35,305 nucleotides of DNA from Pseudomonadota bacterium (GTDB lineage: Bacteria > Pseudomonadota > Gammaproteobacteria > Steroidobacterales > Steroidobacteraceae). The notes under the pieces are model-generated. The model saw nothing but the letters and a program-made list of their open reading frames with translations. It made no database searches and had not been told where the DNA came from. The stretch lies in the NCBI GenBank assembly GCA_963204795.1, contig CAUJHX010000087.1:1-35305 (forward strand), given 5' to 3'. The position numbers and the translations under genes are program-made. Shown in pieces: positions 24,950-32,741 of this stretch. Numbering within the stretch: the first letter of the stretch is position 1; each line of letters begins with the position of its first letter.

Positions 24950-25837
24950 TTGGCTACGGCGACGAAAACAGAGACAGCAGGCGCCCCCGGGGAGGGTGGG
25001 GCATTTGAATTCGTGCAGGCACTGGCCAGGGAATTGTCGAGCGGCAGGATCGAACTGCCAAGTTTTCCGGATGTCGCGGTTCGCGTCCAGCGCGCGCTCG
25101 CTGATGAGAACGTGCGTCCGGACACCGTCGTGCGTCTGATCGGCTCGGAGCCCGCGCTCGCTGCGTGGGTGCTGCGCATGTCGAATTCCGCAGCGATGAA
25201 CGTCTCCGGCCGCCAGATCAACGATCTGCGCACGGCCATCACACGTCTCGGTTTCAACGTGGTGCGCAGTGCCGCGGTGTCCTTCGCGATGTCACAGCTC
25301 ACTCGCGCTCCGGAGTTGAAAGGCCTCGAGCAGCCGCTCAGGGATCTGTGGAACCGCAGCACGCTCGTTGCCGCGATGTCGAGCGTGGCCGCGAAGAAGT
25401 TTGCGCGGGTGAATCCGGATACGGCGCTGCTCGCCGGGCTGCTGCACGGCATCGGTCGGCTCTATCTCCTGACACGCGCCCGGCATTTTCCGGCGCTGTT
25501 CTCCGATCCGGCGGCCTATGGACAGATCGTGAACGACTGGCACACGAATGTCGCCAAGGCCATCCTCGAGAACTGGGACATGGCCGACGAGATCGTCGCG
25601 GCCGTGCACGAGCACGAGCAGATCGATCGCGAGCACGAGGGTCCCGCTGACCTGACGGACGTGCTGCTCGTCGGCGATCTCCTCGCATCGTTCCATGAAT
25701 GGCCGGATTCACTGGAACTCAATCTGCAGGGGGTGCACGCGGTCAACCGGCTGGATCTCGACCGGGCGCGTCTCGAGCGGATCATCGAAGATTCAGCGAC
25801 GGAGATAGCAGCGCTGCGACAGGCGCTCGGGCAGTAA
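24950..25837 (+). CDS. HDOD-domain protein 2 (tandem paralogue)
   Basis: A 295-residue HDOD-domain protein, the tandem paralogue of the previous gene. Matching segments are RIELPSFPDVAVRVQRALADENV, LRTAITRLGFNVVRSAAVSFAMSQL and LLAGLLHGIGRLYLLTRARHFPALF, again with HG in place of HD. Later HEHEQIDREHEGPADLTDVLLVGDLLA retains more HD-like polar residues than the first copy. The start is inferred as TTG 24950, preceded by the strong site GAGGAGAAGG; TTG 24926 in the same frame, overlapping the first gene, is possible. The two copies have diverged to roughly half identity by eye, so the duplication is old. The role in motility is inferred from position. Confidence 0.84.
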   Translation: MATATKTETAGAPGEGGAFEFVQALARELSSGRIELPSFPDVAVRVQRALADENVRPDTVVRLIGSEPALAAWVLRMSNSAAMNVSGRQINDLRTAITRLGFNVVRSAAVSFAMSQLTRAPELKGLEQPLRDLWNRSTLVAAMSSVAAKKFARVNPDTALLAGLLHGIGRLYLLTRARHFPALFSDPAAYGQIVNDWHTNVAKAILENWDMADEIVAAVHEHEQIDREHEGPADLTDVLLVGDLLASFHEWPDSLELNLQGVHAVNRLDLDRARLERIIEDSATEIAALRQALGQ

Positions 25838-25846
25838 ATCGGGCGA

Positions 25847-25888
25847 CGGGCAGTGTGCAACGGGCTGCGGGCCAGAGGCATCGGCTGC
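25847..25888 (+). repeat. Dispersed intergenic repeat, copy A
   Basis: This segment starts CGGGCAGTGTGCAACGGGC, has a short centre, and ends GGGCCAGAGGCATCGGCTGC. The same two blocks, with four base changes in 39, occur at 34696-34751 around a longer centre. It lies in the gap between the second HDOD gene and the phosphatase gene, in no visible coding frame. Confidence 0.8.
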
Positions 25889-25928
25889 GCTGGCTGACGC
25901 GACTCCGTGCGGGGCAAGATGCACTCCG

Positions 25929-25934
25929 TATACT
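25929..25934 (+). promoter_or_regulatory. Possible -10 box of the phosphatase gene
   Basis: TATACT lies 9 bases before the ATG at 25944, with no good -35 at 16-18 bases upstream and no ribosome site before the ATG. If used, the transcript would start only about 3 bases before the ATG. Confidence 0.3.
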
Positions 25935-25943
25935 GGCGCAGTC

Positions 25944-26405
25944 ATGAACGTACTCTTTGTATGCCTTGGGAATATCTGCCGATCCCCGACTGCTGAAGGC
26001 GTTTTTCGCACGCTCGCGGCCCGGGAGGCACCACAGCTCGTCTTGCACGCGGATTCGGCGGGCACCGGGAACTATCATCTCGGTGCGCCGCCCGATCGGC
26101 GCACACAGGAAGCGGCGTTGAGGCGCGGCTACGACCTCTCGGCCCTGCGCGCGCGTCAGGTCGAGAGCGTCGACTTCACGCGCTTCGATCTGCTGCTCGC
26201 GATGGATGAGAGCAATCTCGCGGACCTGCGCGCCCGCGCGCCCGAGGCGGTGCAGAAACGCCTGAAGCTCTTCCTGGAATTTGCGCCCGAGGCCGGGCGC
26301 ATCGACGTTCCCGATCCCTACCATGGCACTGCGCGCGACTTCGATCTCGTCGTCGATCTCGTCGAGCGTGGCGCGCGGGGGTTGATCAGGGAGCTTGCGC
26401 GCTGA
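25944..26405 (+). CDS. Low-molecular-weight protein tyrosine phosphatase
   Basis: A 153-residue cytoplasmic phosphatase of the LMW-PTP family (Wzb/Etp/arsenate reductase-like branch). The P-loop CLGNICRS covers residues 7-14, with nucleophile Cys7 and Arg13. The general acid is Asp124 in VPDPYHG. The motif DSAGTGNYHLGAPPDRRT at about 37-54 is typical of Wzb-type tyrosine phosphatases. Length is normal. No tyrosine kinase or capsule gene is adjacent, so the substrate is unknown. There is no Shine-Dalgarno sequence before the ATG. It is convergent with rne and ends just before a large inverted repeat. An arsenate reductase role is less likely because the extra cysteines of that family are absent. 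Confidence 0.93.
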   Translation: MNVLFVCLGNICRSPTAEGVFRTLAAREAPQLVLHADSAGTGNYHLGAPPDRRTQEAALRRGYDLSALRARQVESVDFTRFDLLLAMDESNLADLRARAPEAVQKRLKLFLEFAPEAGRIDVPDPYHGTARDFDLVVDLVERGARGLIRELAR

Positions 26406-26410
26406 GAGGC

Positions 26411-26532
26411 GGCGGGCCGCGGGCTACGGGCTACGCGCTACGGGCCAACCGCGCACGGTCGTGCGCGTGCACTTCTTGCCCGCAGGGCGCAGCCCATAGC
26501 CCATAGCCCGTAGCCCGTAGCCCTCCGCCCGC
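26411..26532. repeat. Heptad-repeat inverted repeat between convergent genes
   Basis: The left arm (26421-26445) is built of heptads CGGGCTA or CGCGCTA; the right arm (26499-26523) is its reverse complement at 23 of 25 positions, with further heptads CCCATAG to its left. Inside lies a second hairpin (CGCGCAC, GGTC, GTGCGCG at 26450-26467). The structure separates the phosphatase gene from rne, which point at each other, and could end both transcripts. The heptads also occur in the repeats at 25847 and 34696. Confidence 0.85.
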
Positions 26533-29037
26533 TTACTCGTCGCGGCCCGGACCGGGCGCCTGATCGGTCGATGAGGGCGAAAAGCTCGCCGGCTTCGACG
26601 ACCAGACGACATAGGGCTTCGATTCAGGCGATGCAGGTGCTGACGTGGGTGCCGCAGGCGCGGGTGATGATGGCTGCGAGGGCTCGGACGCAAAATCGAA
26701 TTCGCGTGTGCGCTCGCGGCCGGGCTGCGACGCATCGTCACTGGCTGACGTACCTTCGCTGCCGGGTGCGCTCGATGCATCCCGCTCGCTCCGGTCGCGA
26801 CCGCCGCGACGACCACGGCGTCCTCGACGGCGGGGTCGACGCTCGCCGTGTTCCTCGTTCTGCGGACCGGTGCCGCTTGCCGACTGATCGGGGCCCACGC
26901 TGCCATTGGCAGCGGGTGCGGCTGGGTCGGTATCTGGCGCAACCGCTGGGCGTTCGCGCTGTGCCTGCCGCTCCCGTTGCGCCTCGCGGTCCCGCTGACG
27001 CTGTGCTTCCCGCTGGGGGTCGCGCTGCGGGTCCCGCTGGCCTTCGCGCGGGCCGCGCTGCCGATCACGACTATCGCGGCTGTCACGCCCCTCACGGCGA
27101 GCGCTACTCTCGCCGGCCCCTCGCGCGCGCTGCTGCGAACCGTCACGCTCACCTTGGCTCTGGCCGTGGCGCGGGCGGTCGCCGCCACGATCACCCCGGT
27201 TGCCACGCTCGCCGCGGCGCTGCCGGTCGCGGTCGCGACCGCGATCGCGATCTCGATGATCGCGACGTGACCGATGGCCCTCGCCGCTGCCGGTGCGTGG
27301 CTCGGCGCCGGGTGCTGCGCTCGCAGGCGAGCCGTTGAGCCACTGTGTGATGCGAGCCCAGAATCCCCTTGCGGGTGCTTCGCGCCGCACCACCTCGACC
27401 GGCGCCGGGGCGCTCGCTGCAACGACGATCGGCGCGGCCGTCGCCGGCTGGAAGGTCGGTACGGCGGGCGCTTCCTGCGGCTTCTGCTGCCCGGTGGTCG
27501 GATCCGGAACGGCTGGAGGCGTCGGCATCTTGTAGGACGCGCGGCGAAACTCCGGCTGCTCCACTTCGTCGTGACGCAGGCGGCGGATCGAATACTCGGG
27601 CGTCTCGATGTTGTTGTTCGGCACGAGCACGAGTTCGACGTCACTCTTGTCCTCGAGCGTGCGCAGCCAGTCGCGTTTCTCGTTGATGAGGTAGGTCGCG
27701 ACGTCGACCGGCACTTCGGCGATCACGCGCGCCGTGCGGTCCTTCCTCATCTCCTCGCCAATGAGACGCAGGATCGCGAGCGTCATGGATTCGACGCTCC
27801 GGATGCTGCCGATGCCGGAACAGCGTGGGCACGCAATGTGGCTCGACTCATCGAGCGAGGGACGCAGCCGCTGGCGCGACATCTCGAGGAGCCCGAAGCG
27901 CGACAGGTGGCCGATCTGGATGCGCGCGCGGTCCATGCGCACGGCATCGCGCAGCCGCTGCTCGACGTCGCGCTGGTTCTTCTGCGACTCCATGTCGATG
28001 AAGTCGATCACGATCAGCCCGCCGAGATCGCGGATGCGCAGCTGGCGCGCGATCTCGTCGGCAGCTTCGAGGTTGGTATTGAGTGCGGTCGTCTCGATGT
28101 CGCTGCCGCGCGTCGCGCGCGCGGAGTTGATGTCGATCGACACGAGCGCCTCGGTGTAGTCAATCACCAGGCTCCCGCCCGAAGGCAGCTGCACTTTGTG
28201 CGAATAGGCCGACTCGATCTGGCTCTCGATCTGGTAGCGCGTGAAGAGCGCGATGTCGTCGGTGTAGAGTTTCAGCTTGCGCTGCGAGTCGACGGGCATC
28301 GAGCGCTGCATGTACTCCTGCGCGGTGGCGAACGCAGCGGGGTCGTCGACGAGGCACTCGCCGATGTCATCCCCGAGATAGTCGCGCAGCGCGCGCGAAA
28401 CAGGATCGCTCTCGCGATAGACGAGGAACGGGGCAGGGCGGCCTTCGATCGCGCCGGCGATCTGCCCCCACTGCTGCGTCAGGTTGTCGAGGTCCCACTG
28501 CAGTTCTTCCACCGTGCGACCGACTCCGGCCGTGCGCACGATCGCGCCCATGCCGTCCGGCACCTTGAGCGCGTCCATGGCCTGGCGCATCTGGTCGCGA
28601 TCCTCCCCTTCGATACGGCGCGAGACGCCGCCGGCGCGGGGGTTGTTCGGCATCAGCACGAGGAAACGGCCTGCGAGGCTGATGAAAGTGGTGAGAGCCG
28701 CGCCCTTGTTGCCGCGCTCTTCCTTCTCCACCTGCACCACGACTTCCTGACCTTCGGTCAGGAGCTCGCGGATGTTCATGCGACCGCCATCGGGCGCCTT
28801 CCTGAAATATTCCTTCGAAATGTCCTTCAGCGGCAGGAAGCCGTGACGGTCCGAACCGTAGTCGACGAAGCACGCCTCGAGCGACTGCTCGACACGCGAG
28901 ATGCGACCCTTGTAGATGTTCGCTTTCTTCTGTTCTTTGGACGGTAACTCGATCGAGAGGTCGTAGAGTTTCTGACCATCAACCAGTGCGACGCGCAACT
29001 CTTCCTGTTGAGTTGCGTTGACCAGCATTCTTTTCAT
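26533..29037 (-). CDS. rne: Ribonuclease E
   Basis: RNase E is the endonuclease that starts most mRNA decay and helps process rRNA and tRNA; it scaffolds the degradosome at the inner membrane. The 834-residue product has an S1 domain (about 37-120). Catalytic aspartates sit at Asp302 and Asp345 in VSIDINSA and IVIDFIDM (Asp303/346 in E. coli), and the zinc-link is CPRCSG at 403-408. After about 520 the sequence is low-complexity, rich in Arg, Asp, Gln and Pro, with imperfect tandem runs such as [11 protein letters not shown] and [11 protein letters not shown]. This stands for the disordered scaffold, shorter than the E. coli 1061 residues. A roughly 240-nt structured leader precedes it. Confidence 0.97.
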   Translation of the reverse strand: MKRMLVNATQQEELRVALVDGQKLYDLSIELPSKEQKKANIYKGRISRVEQSLEACFVDYGSDRHGFLPLKDISKEYFRKAPDGGRMNIRELLTEGQEVVVQVEKEERGNKGAALTTFISLAGRFLVLMPNNPRAGGVSRRIEGEDRDQMRQAMDALKVPDGMGAIVRTAGVGRTVEELQWDLDNLTQQWGQIAGAIEGRPAPFLVYRESDPVSRALRDYLGDDIGECLVDDPAAFATAQEYMQRSMPVDSQRKLKLYTDDIALFTRYQIESQIESAYSHKVQLPSGGSLVIDYTEALVSIDINSARATRGSDIETTALNTNLEAADEIARQLRIRDLGGLIVIDFIDMESQKNQRDVEQRLRDAVRMDRARIQIGHLSRFGLLEMSRQRLRPSLDESSHIACPRCSGIGSIRSVESMTLAILRLIGEEMRKDRTARVIAEVPVDVATYLINEKRDWLRTLEDKSDVELVLVPNNNIETPEYSIRRLRHDEVEQPEFRRASYKMPTPPAVPDPTTGQQKPQEAPAVPTFQPATAAPIVVAASAPAPVEVVRREAPARGFWARITQWLNGSPASAAPGAEPRTGSGEGHRSRRDHRDRDRGRDRDRQRRGERGNRGDRGGDRPRHGQSQGERDGSQQRARGAGESSARREGRDSRDSRDRQRGPREGQRDPQRDPQREAQRQRDREAQRERQAQRERPAVAPDTDPAAPAANGSVGPDQSASGTGPQNEEHGERRPRRRGRRGRRGGRDRSERDASSAPGSEGTSASDDASQPGRERTREFDFASEPSQPSSPAPAAPTSAPASPESKPYVVWSSKPASFSPSSTDQAPGPGRDE

Positions 29038-29278
29038 TTGCCCCTTCTGTGGATGCAGGGGCCGACCGGCGGGCGGAAAAAGATGAATCGGACGCGGGGA
29101 TTTCGCGAGGCAAGGATTGCTGCACGTTTTATCGACCGCCCCTTTTGGCGTGGGCGGTGCGCCGAAAACCTTTGGTCCGCCTGAGCAGCGCGATCGGCGC
29201 TCGGGTCGGCCTTAGTTGATTGCGATGGCCCCACCGGATGGGACCAACTAACATGCGGCGCGTTACGGCACCGCGGAC
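29038..29278 (-). promoter_or_regulatory. Long structured 5' leader of rne
   Basis: From the inferred promoter (start near 29278) to the rne ATG there are about 240 untranslated bases. On the minus strand the leader can form at least two hairpins. One is at 29212-29251, with TTAGTTG/CAACTAA outside and GGTCCCA/TGGGGCC inside around TCCGG. The other pairs ACCGCCC with GGGCGGT around ACGCCAAAAG near 29131-29155. RNase E mRNA is autoregulated through leader hairpins in E. coli; whether these are equivalent is inference. Confidence 0.5.
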
Positions 29279-29284
29279 TTGATT

Positions 29285-29313
29285 AGCCTATCAAACGACC
29301 TATTGAAAAACAA
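29285..29313 (-). promoter_or_regulatory. Candidate sigma-70 promoter of rne
   Basis: On the minus strand TTGTTT (plus 29308-29313) and TAGGCT (plus 29285-29290) are 17 bases apart, in the only AT-rich stretch between rne and rluC. The -10 match is weak (three of six), so this is a suggestion. Confidence 0.4.
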
Positions 29314-29330
29314 TATCTTACGCTTACGCC

Positions 29331-30356
29331 ATGATTGAACGCAGCAAAGTCCGCCAGGCCGAGGTATCCGGGGATGAGGCTGGACTGCGCCTCGACAAGT
29401 ACCTGTCCAGGGCCCTGCCGCAGGTTCCGGTCGGTCATGTTTTCCGGCTGATCCGCAAGGGCGAAGTGAGGGTCAACGGCAAGCGGGCACAGGGGTCGCA
29501 GCGTTTGCAGGCGGGTGACACGGTGCGGATCCCCCCGATCCGGACTGAGCCGCCCCCGGCCACGGTGGATGGCGTACCGGTGATGAGACGGGTGCCGCCG
29601 AGGCTGATCGAGGAGGTCCGCGCCAGCGTCATTCATCGGGACGAGATACTGCTCGCTGTCAACAAGCCGGCGGGTCTCGCGGTGCACGGTGGCAGCGGCG
29701 TGTCGTTCGGCGTGATCGAAGCGTTGCGAGCCGCGTACCCGGAGGACGAACTCGAACTGGTGCATCGCCTCGACCGCGACACGAGTGGCTGTCTCCTCAT
29801 CGCACGCAAGGCGTCGGCGCTGCGCACCCTGCATGCGCTGCTGCGCGAGCATGCGTTCGACAAGCGCTATCTTGCTCTCGTGGCCGGCAAATGGGACCTC
29901 GGCAAGAAGCGTATCGACATGCCGCTGCGCACCGATCTGCGTGTCGGCGGCGAGCGGACCGTGAAAGCCCATTCCTCTGGAAAGAGCGCCGTGAGCGATT
30001 TTCGTCCCGTGCAGTTCTTCGGCAACCGCGCCTCGCTCCTCGAGGTGTCCATCATGACGGGGCGCACGCACCAGATCCGTGTGCACGCAGCCTACGCAGG
30101 CCACCCGGTGGCTGGCGACGAAAAATACGGTGACGCGCAGGCCAACGCGGCACTCAGGGAATTCGGTCTCACGCGCATGTTCCTGCACGCCTCGAGCGTG
30201 AGCTTCGAGTGGCCGCGCGGTGGCACCGTGAGTCTCAACGCGCCGCTGCCGCCGGAGCTCGCCTCGGTGATCGATCGGCTCGCTGCGGCGCCGAAAGCGC
30301 GTGGCGTCAGGGGACTGCGAGCCCCGCGCCGCGCAAGGCGCCCGCCAGCCAGATGA
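29331..30356 (+). CDS. rluC: 23S rRNA pseudouridine synthase RluC
   Basis: RluC makes pseudouridines 955, 2504 and 2580 (E. coli numbering) in 23S rRNA. The 341-residue product has an N-terminal S4 RNA-binding domain (about 14-75; LRLDKYLSRALPQVP, then HVFRLIRKGEVRVNGKR). The RluA-type catalytic domain carries HRLDRDTSG at 145-153, with catalytic Asp148. TGRTHQIRVHAAYAGHPVAGDEKYGD follows. The C-terminus is Arg-rich (RGLRAPRRARRPPAR) and overlaps the end of the convergent maf gene by 50 bases. Divergent orientation to rne is the standard gammaproteobacterial arrangement. No ribosome site precedes the ATG; a short-leader transcript from the AT-rich region just upstream is likely. Confidence 0.94.
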   Translation: MIERSKVRQAEVSGDEAGLRLDKYLSRALPQVPVGHVFRLIRKGEVRVNGKRAQGSQRLQAGDTVRIPPIRTEPPPATVDGVPVMRRVPPRLIEEVRASVIHRDEILLAVNKPAGLAVHGGSGVSFGVIEALRAAYPEDELELVHRLDRDTSGCLLIARKASALRTLHALLREHAFDKRYLALVAGKWDLGKKRIDMPLRTDLRVGGERTVKAHSSGKSAVSDFRPVQFFGNRASLLEVSIMTGRTHQIRVHAAYAGHPVAGDEKYGDAQANAALREFGLTRMFLHASSVSFEWPRGGTVSLNAPLPPELASVIDRLAAAPKARGVRGLRAPRRARRPPAR

Positions 30357-30891
30357 GCGGCAGGCCGACGAGCGCGGTCGGGTCCTGCGATTCGACCCGT
30401 TCGAAGAGGCTGATGCCGAGCCCTTCCACCTTGAAGCCACCGGCGCAGTCGAAGGGCTGCTCGCGTTCGACGTAGCGATTGATTTCGTGAGGCGTGAGCG
30501 CGCGCGCGACCACGCGCGTGATATCGGTGTGCGAGCGCTCGACGCCAGCCTCGAGCCCGACGAGCGTACAGGCCGTGTAGAAGATGGCCGTTTGCCCGGC
30601 GAGGGTCGCAAGCTGTGCCCGGCAGCGATCTGCATTGCCAGGCTTGTCGAGGACTGAATCGCCGAGAGCCGCAACCTGGTCCGAGCCGATGACGAGCGCG
30701 CCAGGATATCGTTGCGCGATCGCGTGAGCCTTGGCGCGCGCGAGTCGCGCGGCACGGGCAGCCGGTGATGCGTCGTGCCCGGCGGACTCATCGACTCCGG
30801 GGGACTCGGTCAGGAACGGCAGACCGAGGCGGCCGAGCAGCTCACGCCGGTACCGGGAGGTCGATGCCAGAATTAGCGTCCGGTGAAACAA
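30307..30891 (-). CDS. yceF: Maf/YceF-type nucleoside triphosphate pyrophosphatase
   Basis: A Maf-family house-cleaning pyrophosphatase; the YceF branch hydrolyses 7-methyl-GTP. The 194-residue product begins LILASTSRYRRELLGRLGLPF, the typical Maf N-terminus. It carries [22 protein letters not shown] and VIGSDQVA at about 68-74, with the catalytic Asp71; the SDQ form is typical of YceF rather than dTTP/UTP-type Maf. Later FDCAGGFKVEGLGISLFERVE fits the family. The start is taken as TTG at 30891 because no ATG or GTG lies near; there is no clear ribosome site. It is divergent from yceD over a shared promoter and converges with rluC, overlapping its 3' end by 50 bases. Confidence 0.9.
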   Translation of the reverse strand: MFHRTLILASTSRYRRELLGRLGLPFLTESPGVDESAGHDASPAARAARLARAKAHAIAQRYPGALVIGSDQVAALGDSVLDKPGNADRCRAQLATLAGQTAIFYTACTLVGLEAGVERSHTDITRVVARALTPHEINRYVEREQPFDCAGGFKVEGLGISLFERVESQDPTALVGLPLIWLAGALRGAGLAVP

Positions 30892-30911
30892 CGACTTATG
30901 GGAGGTTTTCT

Positions 30912-30941
30912 TTGACTCGGCGGATGCTCGTACCTATTATA
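30912..30941. promoter_or_regulatory. Shared symmetric promoter for maf (minus) and yceD (plus)
   Basis: On the plus strand TTGACT (30912-30917), 17 bases and TATTAT (30935-30940) make a near-consensus sigma-70 promoter with start near 30947, only about 3 bases before the yceD ATG. On the minus strand the same bases read TATAAT (30941 to 30936), a perfect -10 that would start maf near 30929, about 38 bases before its TTG, although its -35 region is poor. Confidence 0.75.
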
Positions 30942-30949
30942 CGCGCCCC

Positions 30950-31453
30950 ATGCCGGATGGCTGGTCACGCCCCCTCGACGCCGAGCGCCTGGCGGATGGC
31001 CGCACGGACATCGATTTTGCGATTCCGCTGCGCGAGCTGTCGCGGCTTGCGCCGCAACTGGCGCGTGGGGAAGGCATGGCGCGGGGCAGAGCGTCTTTCG
31101 TGCGCGAGCGGACCCTTGCGGTCGTGGACCTCGCTGTCGACGCGAGCGTGCCGCTGACCTGCCAGCGATGCCTGCAGCCGATGGAGTGGGCGGTTGCGAG
31201 TCGCGCGCGGGTTGCGATTGTGAATGACGCCACGGCCGCAGACCGTGTGGCGCCGGAATTTGAGACCGTGATAGCCCCCGGTGGGCGGATCTCGGTCGGT
31301 GAGCTCGTCGAGGAAGAGCTGCTGCTTGCACTGCCCATTATCGCCCTGCATCCGGAGGGCGAGGCGTGCGGGGCGCAGGCCGTAGACGAGTCGGATGGAA
31401 AGACACAGAAACCGTTCGCGGAACTCGCGGCGCTGCTGAAGCGAAGCCCGTGA
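30950..31453 (+). CDS. yceD: YceD/DUF177 family protein (23S rRNA accumulation protein)
   Basis: YceD is encoded before rpmF in most proteobacteria and is linked to 23S rRNA accumulation; its exact role is unclear. The 167-residue product shows the family features LTCQRCLQPMEW (about residues 64-75, two Cys) and EFETVIAPGGRISVGELVEEELLLALPIIALHPE. The C-terminal segment is KPFAELAALLKRSP, matching the conserved NPFAVLAQLK-type end. It heads the yceD-rpmF-plsX-fabH unit. The ATG has no ribosome site and lies within a few bases of the predicted transcription start, so it may be translated from a near-leaderless mRNA. Confidence 0.88.
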   Translation: MPDGWSRPLDAERLADGRTDIDFAIPLRELSRLAPQLARGEGMARGRASFVRERTLAVVDLAVDASVPLTCQRCLQPMEWAVASRARVAIVNDATAADRVAPEFETVIAPGGRISVGELVEEELLLALPIIALHPEGEACGAQAVDESDGKTQKPFAELAALLKRSP

Positions 31454-31473
31454 ACTGGTGAGGAGTAGAGCAA

Positions 31474-31668
31474 ATGCCTGTTCAAAAGAGCCGCCGTACG
31501 CCATCCACACGTGGCATGCGCCGTGTGCACGACAAGCTGGCAAAGCCGGCGCTGTCGATCGACCCGCAGTCGGGCGAGACCCACATGCGTCATCGCATCA
31601 CGCCGGACGGCTTCTATCGCGGCAAGCGTGTCATTGAAAAGCCCGCCGGGAACGAAGGCGAAGAGTGA
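31474..31668 (+). CDS. rpmF: 50S ribosomal protein L32
   Basis: bL32 is a small protein of the large ribosomal subunit. The 64-residue product begins [22 protein letters not shown], the conserved basic N-terminus, and has [15 protein letters not shown] in the second half, both diagnostic. It has no zinc-binding Cys pairs, as in most proteobacterial L32. GAGGAGTAG precedes the ATG at good spacing. It lies 20 bases after yceD and 56 bases before plsX; a GC-rich hairpin lies in the latter gap. Confidence 0.97.
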   Translation: MPVQKSRRTPSTRGMRRVHDKLAKPALSIDPQSGETHMRHRITPDGFYRGKRVIEKPAGNEGEE

Positions 31669-31672
31669 GCGG

Positions 31673-31694
31673 CGGCGCCGCAGCAAGGGCGCCG
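31673..31694 (+). terminator. Hairpin between rpmF and plsX (attenuator-like)
   Basis: CGGCGCC and GGCGCCG form a perfect 7-bp stem around GCAGCAAG, starting 5 bases after the rpmF stop. The bases that follow (GATTGATACC) are not a U-tract. It may reduce read-through or protect the abundant rpmF message. Confidence 0.45.
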
Positions 31695-31724
31695 GATTGA
31701 TACCTCTGATCCAGCTGACATCGC

Positions 31725-32741
31725 GTGCCGACGCTCGCGATTGACGTCATGAGCGGCGACCTCGGCGCACCTGAATGTGTGCCGGGCGCTTTGCTCGCGC
31801 TTGGACAGGCGTCGGACCTGCATCTCGAACTGGTCGGCAACCCCGCAACGATCGAGCCGCTCCTTGCCCCGGCGAGCGCTGCGCTGCGCGCTCGTGTGAG
31901 TATCGTGCCGGCCAGCGATGTCGTGCCGATGGACGAGTTGCCGCGCGCAGCGATCCGCCACCGCAAGGCTTCCTCGATGCGTATCGCCATCGATCGGGTC
32001 AAGGCTGGGGCGGCGCTCGGTTGTGTCAGCGCCGGCAACACCGGGGCGCTCACGGCGATCGCCCATTTCGTCCTCAAGACCGTCCCGCACGTCGAGCGTG
32101 CACCGATCATGTCGGCGTTGCCCGCAGCCCATGGATTCGCGTACATGCTCGACCTCGGCGCAAACATCACCGCGACCGCGGAGCAACTGCGACAGTTCGC
32201 GCTGATGGGCTCGATCGTCGCGCGCGATGTTTTCGGGATTGCGGAGCCGCGCGTCGGTCTCCTCAACGTCGGCTCGGAGGACATCAAGGGCCACCAGACG
32301 GTGCAGGCGGCCAACGCACTCATCGCCGGCAGCGCCGTGCGCTACCTCGGTTTCATCGAGGGTGACGACATCTTTTCCGGCAAGGTCGACGTCGTGGTGA
32401 CCGACGGATTCACGGGAAATGTCGCGCTCAAGTCGATGGAGGGCCTGGCGCGGCTGATCACCGGCAGGATGCGCACCGAGTTCATGCGATCGACGGCCAG
32501 TCGCATTGCGGCGCTGTTCGCCCGGCCGGTCCTGAAGCGGGTCGGGGCGACACTCGATCCGCGCCAGTACAACGGCGCTTGCATGGTCGGTCTGCGGGGA
32601 GTCGTGGTAAAAAGCCATGGACGTGCGGATCGCACCGCTTTCGCGCTCGCGATCGCGCTCGCGCGCACCGCGGCGATCCATGACATACCCGGTTGCGTCG
32701 CAAAGGCGCTCGGGTCGAACAGCGCAGAGCAGGGGACCTGA
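31725..32741 (+). CDS. plsX: Phosphate acyltransferase PlsX
   Basis: PlsX converts acyl-ACP and phosphate to acyl-phosphate, the donor for PlsY in phospholipid synthesis. The 338-residue product starts (GTG) with [21 protein letters not shown], in place of the usual DAMGGDxGP. It then shows [30 protein letters not shown] (the SAGNTGA signature), [19 protein letters not shown] and [18 protein letters not shown], all conserved. No strong ribosome site precedes the GTG. It overlaps fabH by one to three bases (TGATG junction). Position after rpmF is the usual one. Confidence 0.95.
   Translation: MPTLAIDVMSGDLGAPECVPGALLALGQASDLHLELVGNPATIEPLLAPASAALRARVSIVPASDVVPMDELPRAAIRHRKASSMRIAIDRVKAGAALGCVSAGNTGALTAIAHFVLKTVPHVERAPIMSALPAAHGFAYMLDLGANITATAEQLRQFALMGSIVARDVFGIAEPRVGLLNVGSEDIKGHQTVQAANALIAGSAVRYLGFIEGDDIFSGKVDVVVTDGFTGNVALKSMEGLARLITGRMRTEFMRSTASRIAALFARPVLKRVGATLDPRQYNGACMVGLRGVVVKSHGRADRTAFALAIALARTAAIHDIPGCVAKALGSNSAEQGT

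Noticed and set aside
26411-26532. Short CRISPR-like array
   Set aside because: Units are 7 bases with no unique spacers and form an inverted repeat; no cas genes nearby.
27274-28947. Long plus-strand frame (about 557 codons) opposite rne
   Set aside because: It mirrors the rne coding bias; rne motifs on the minus strand are complete.
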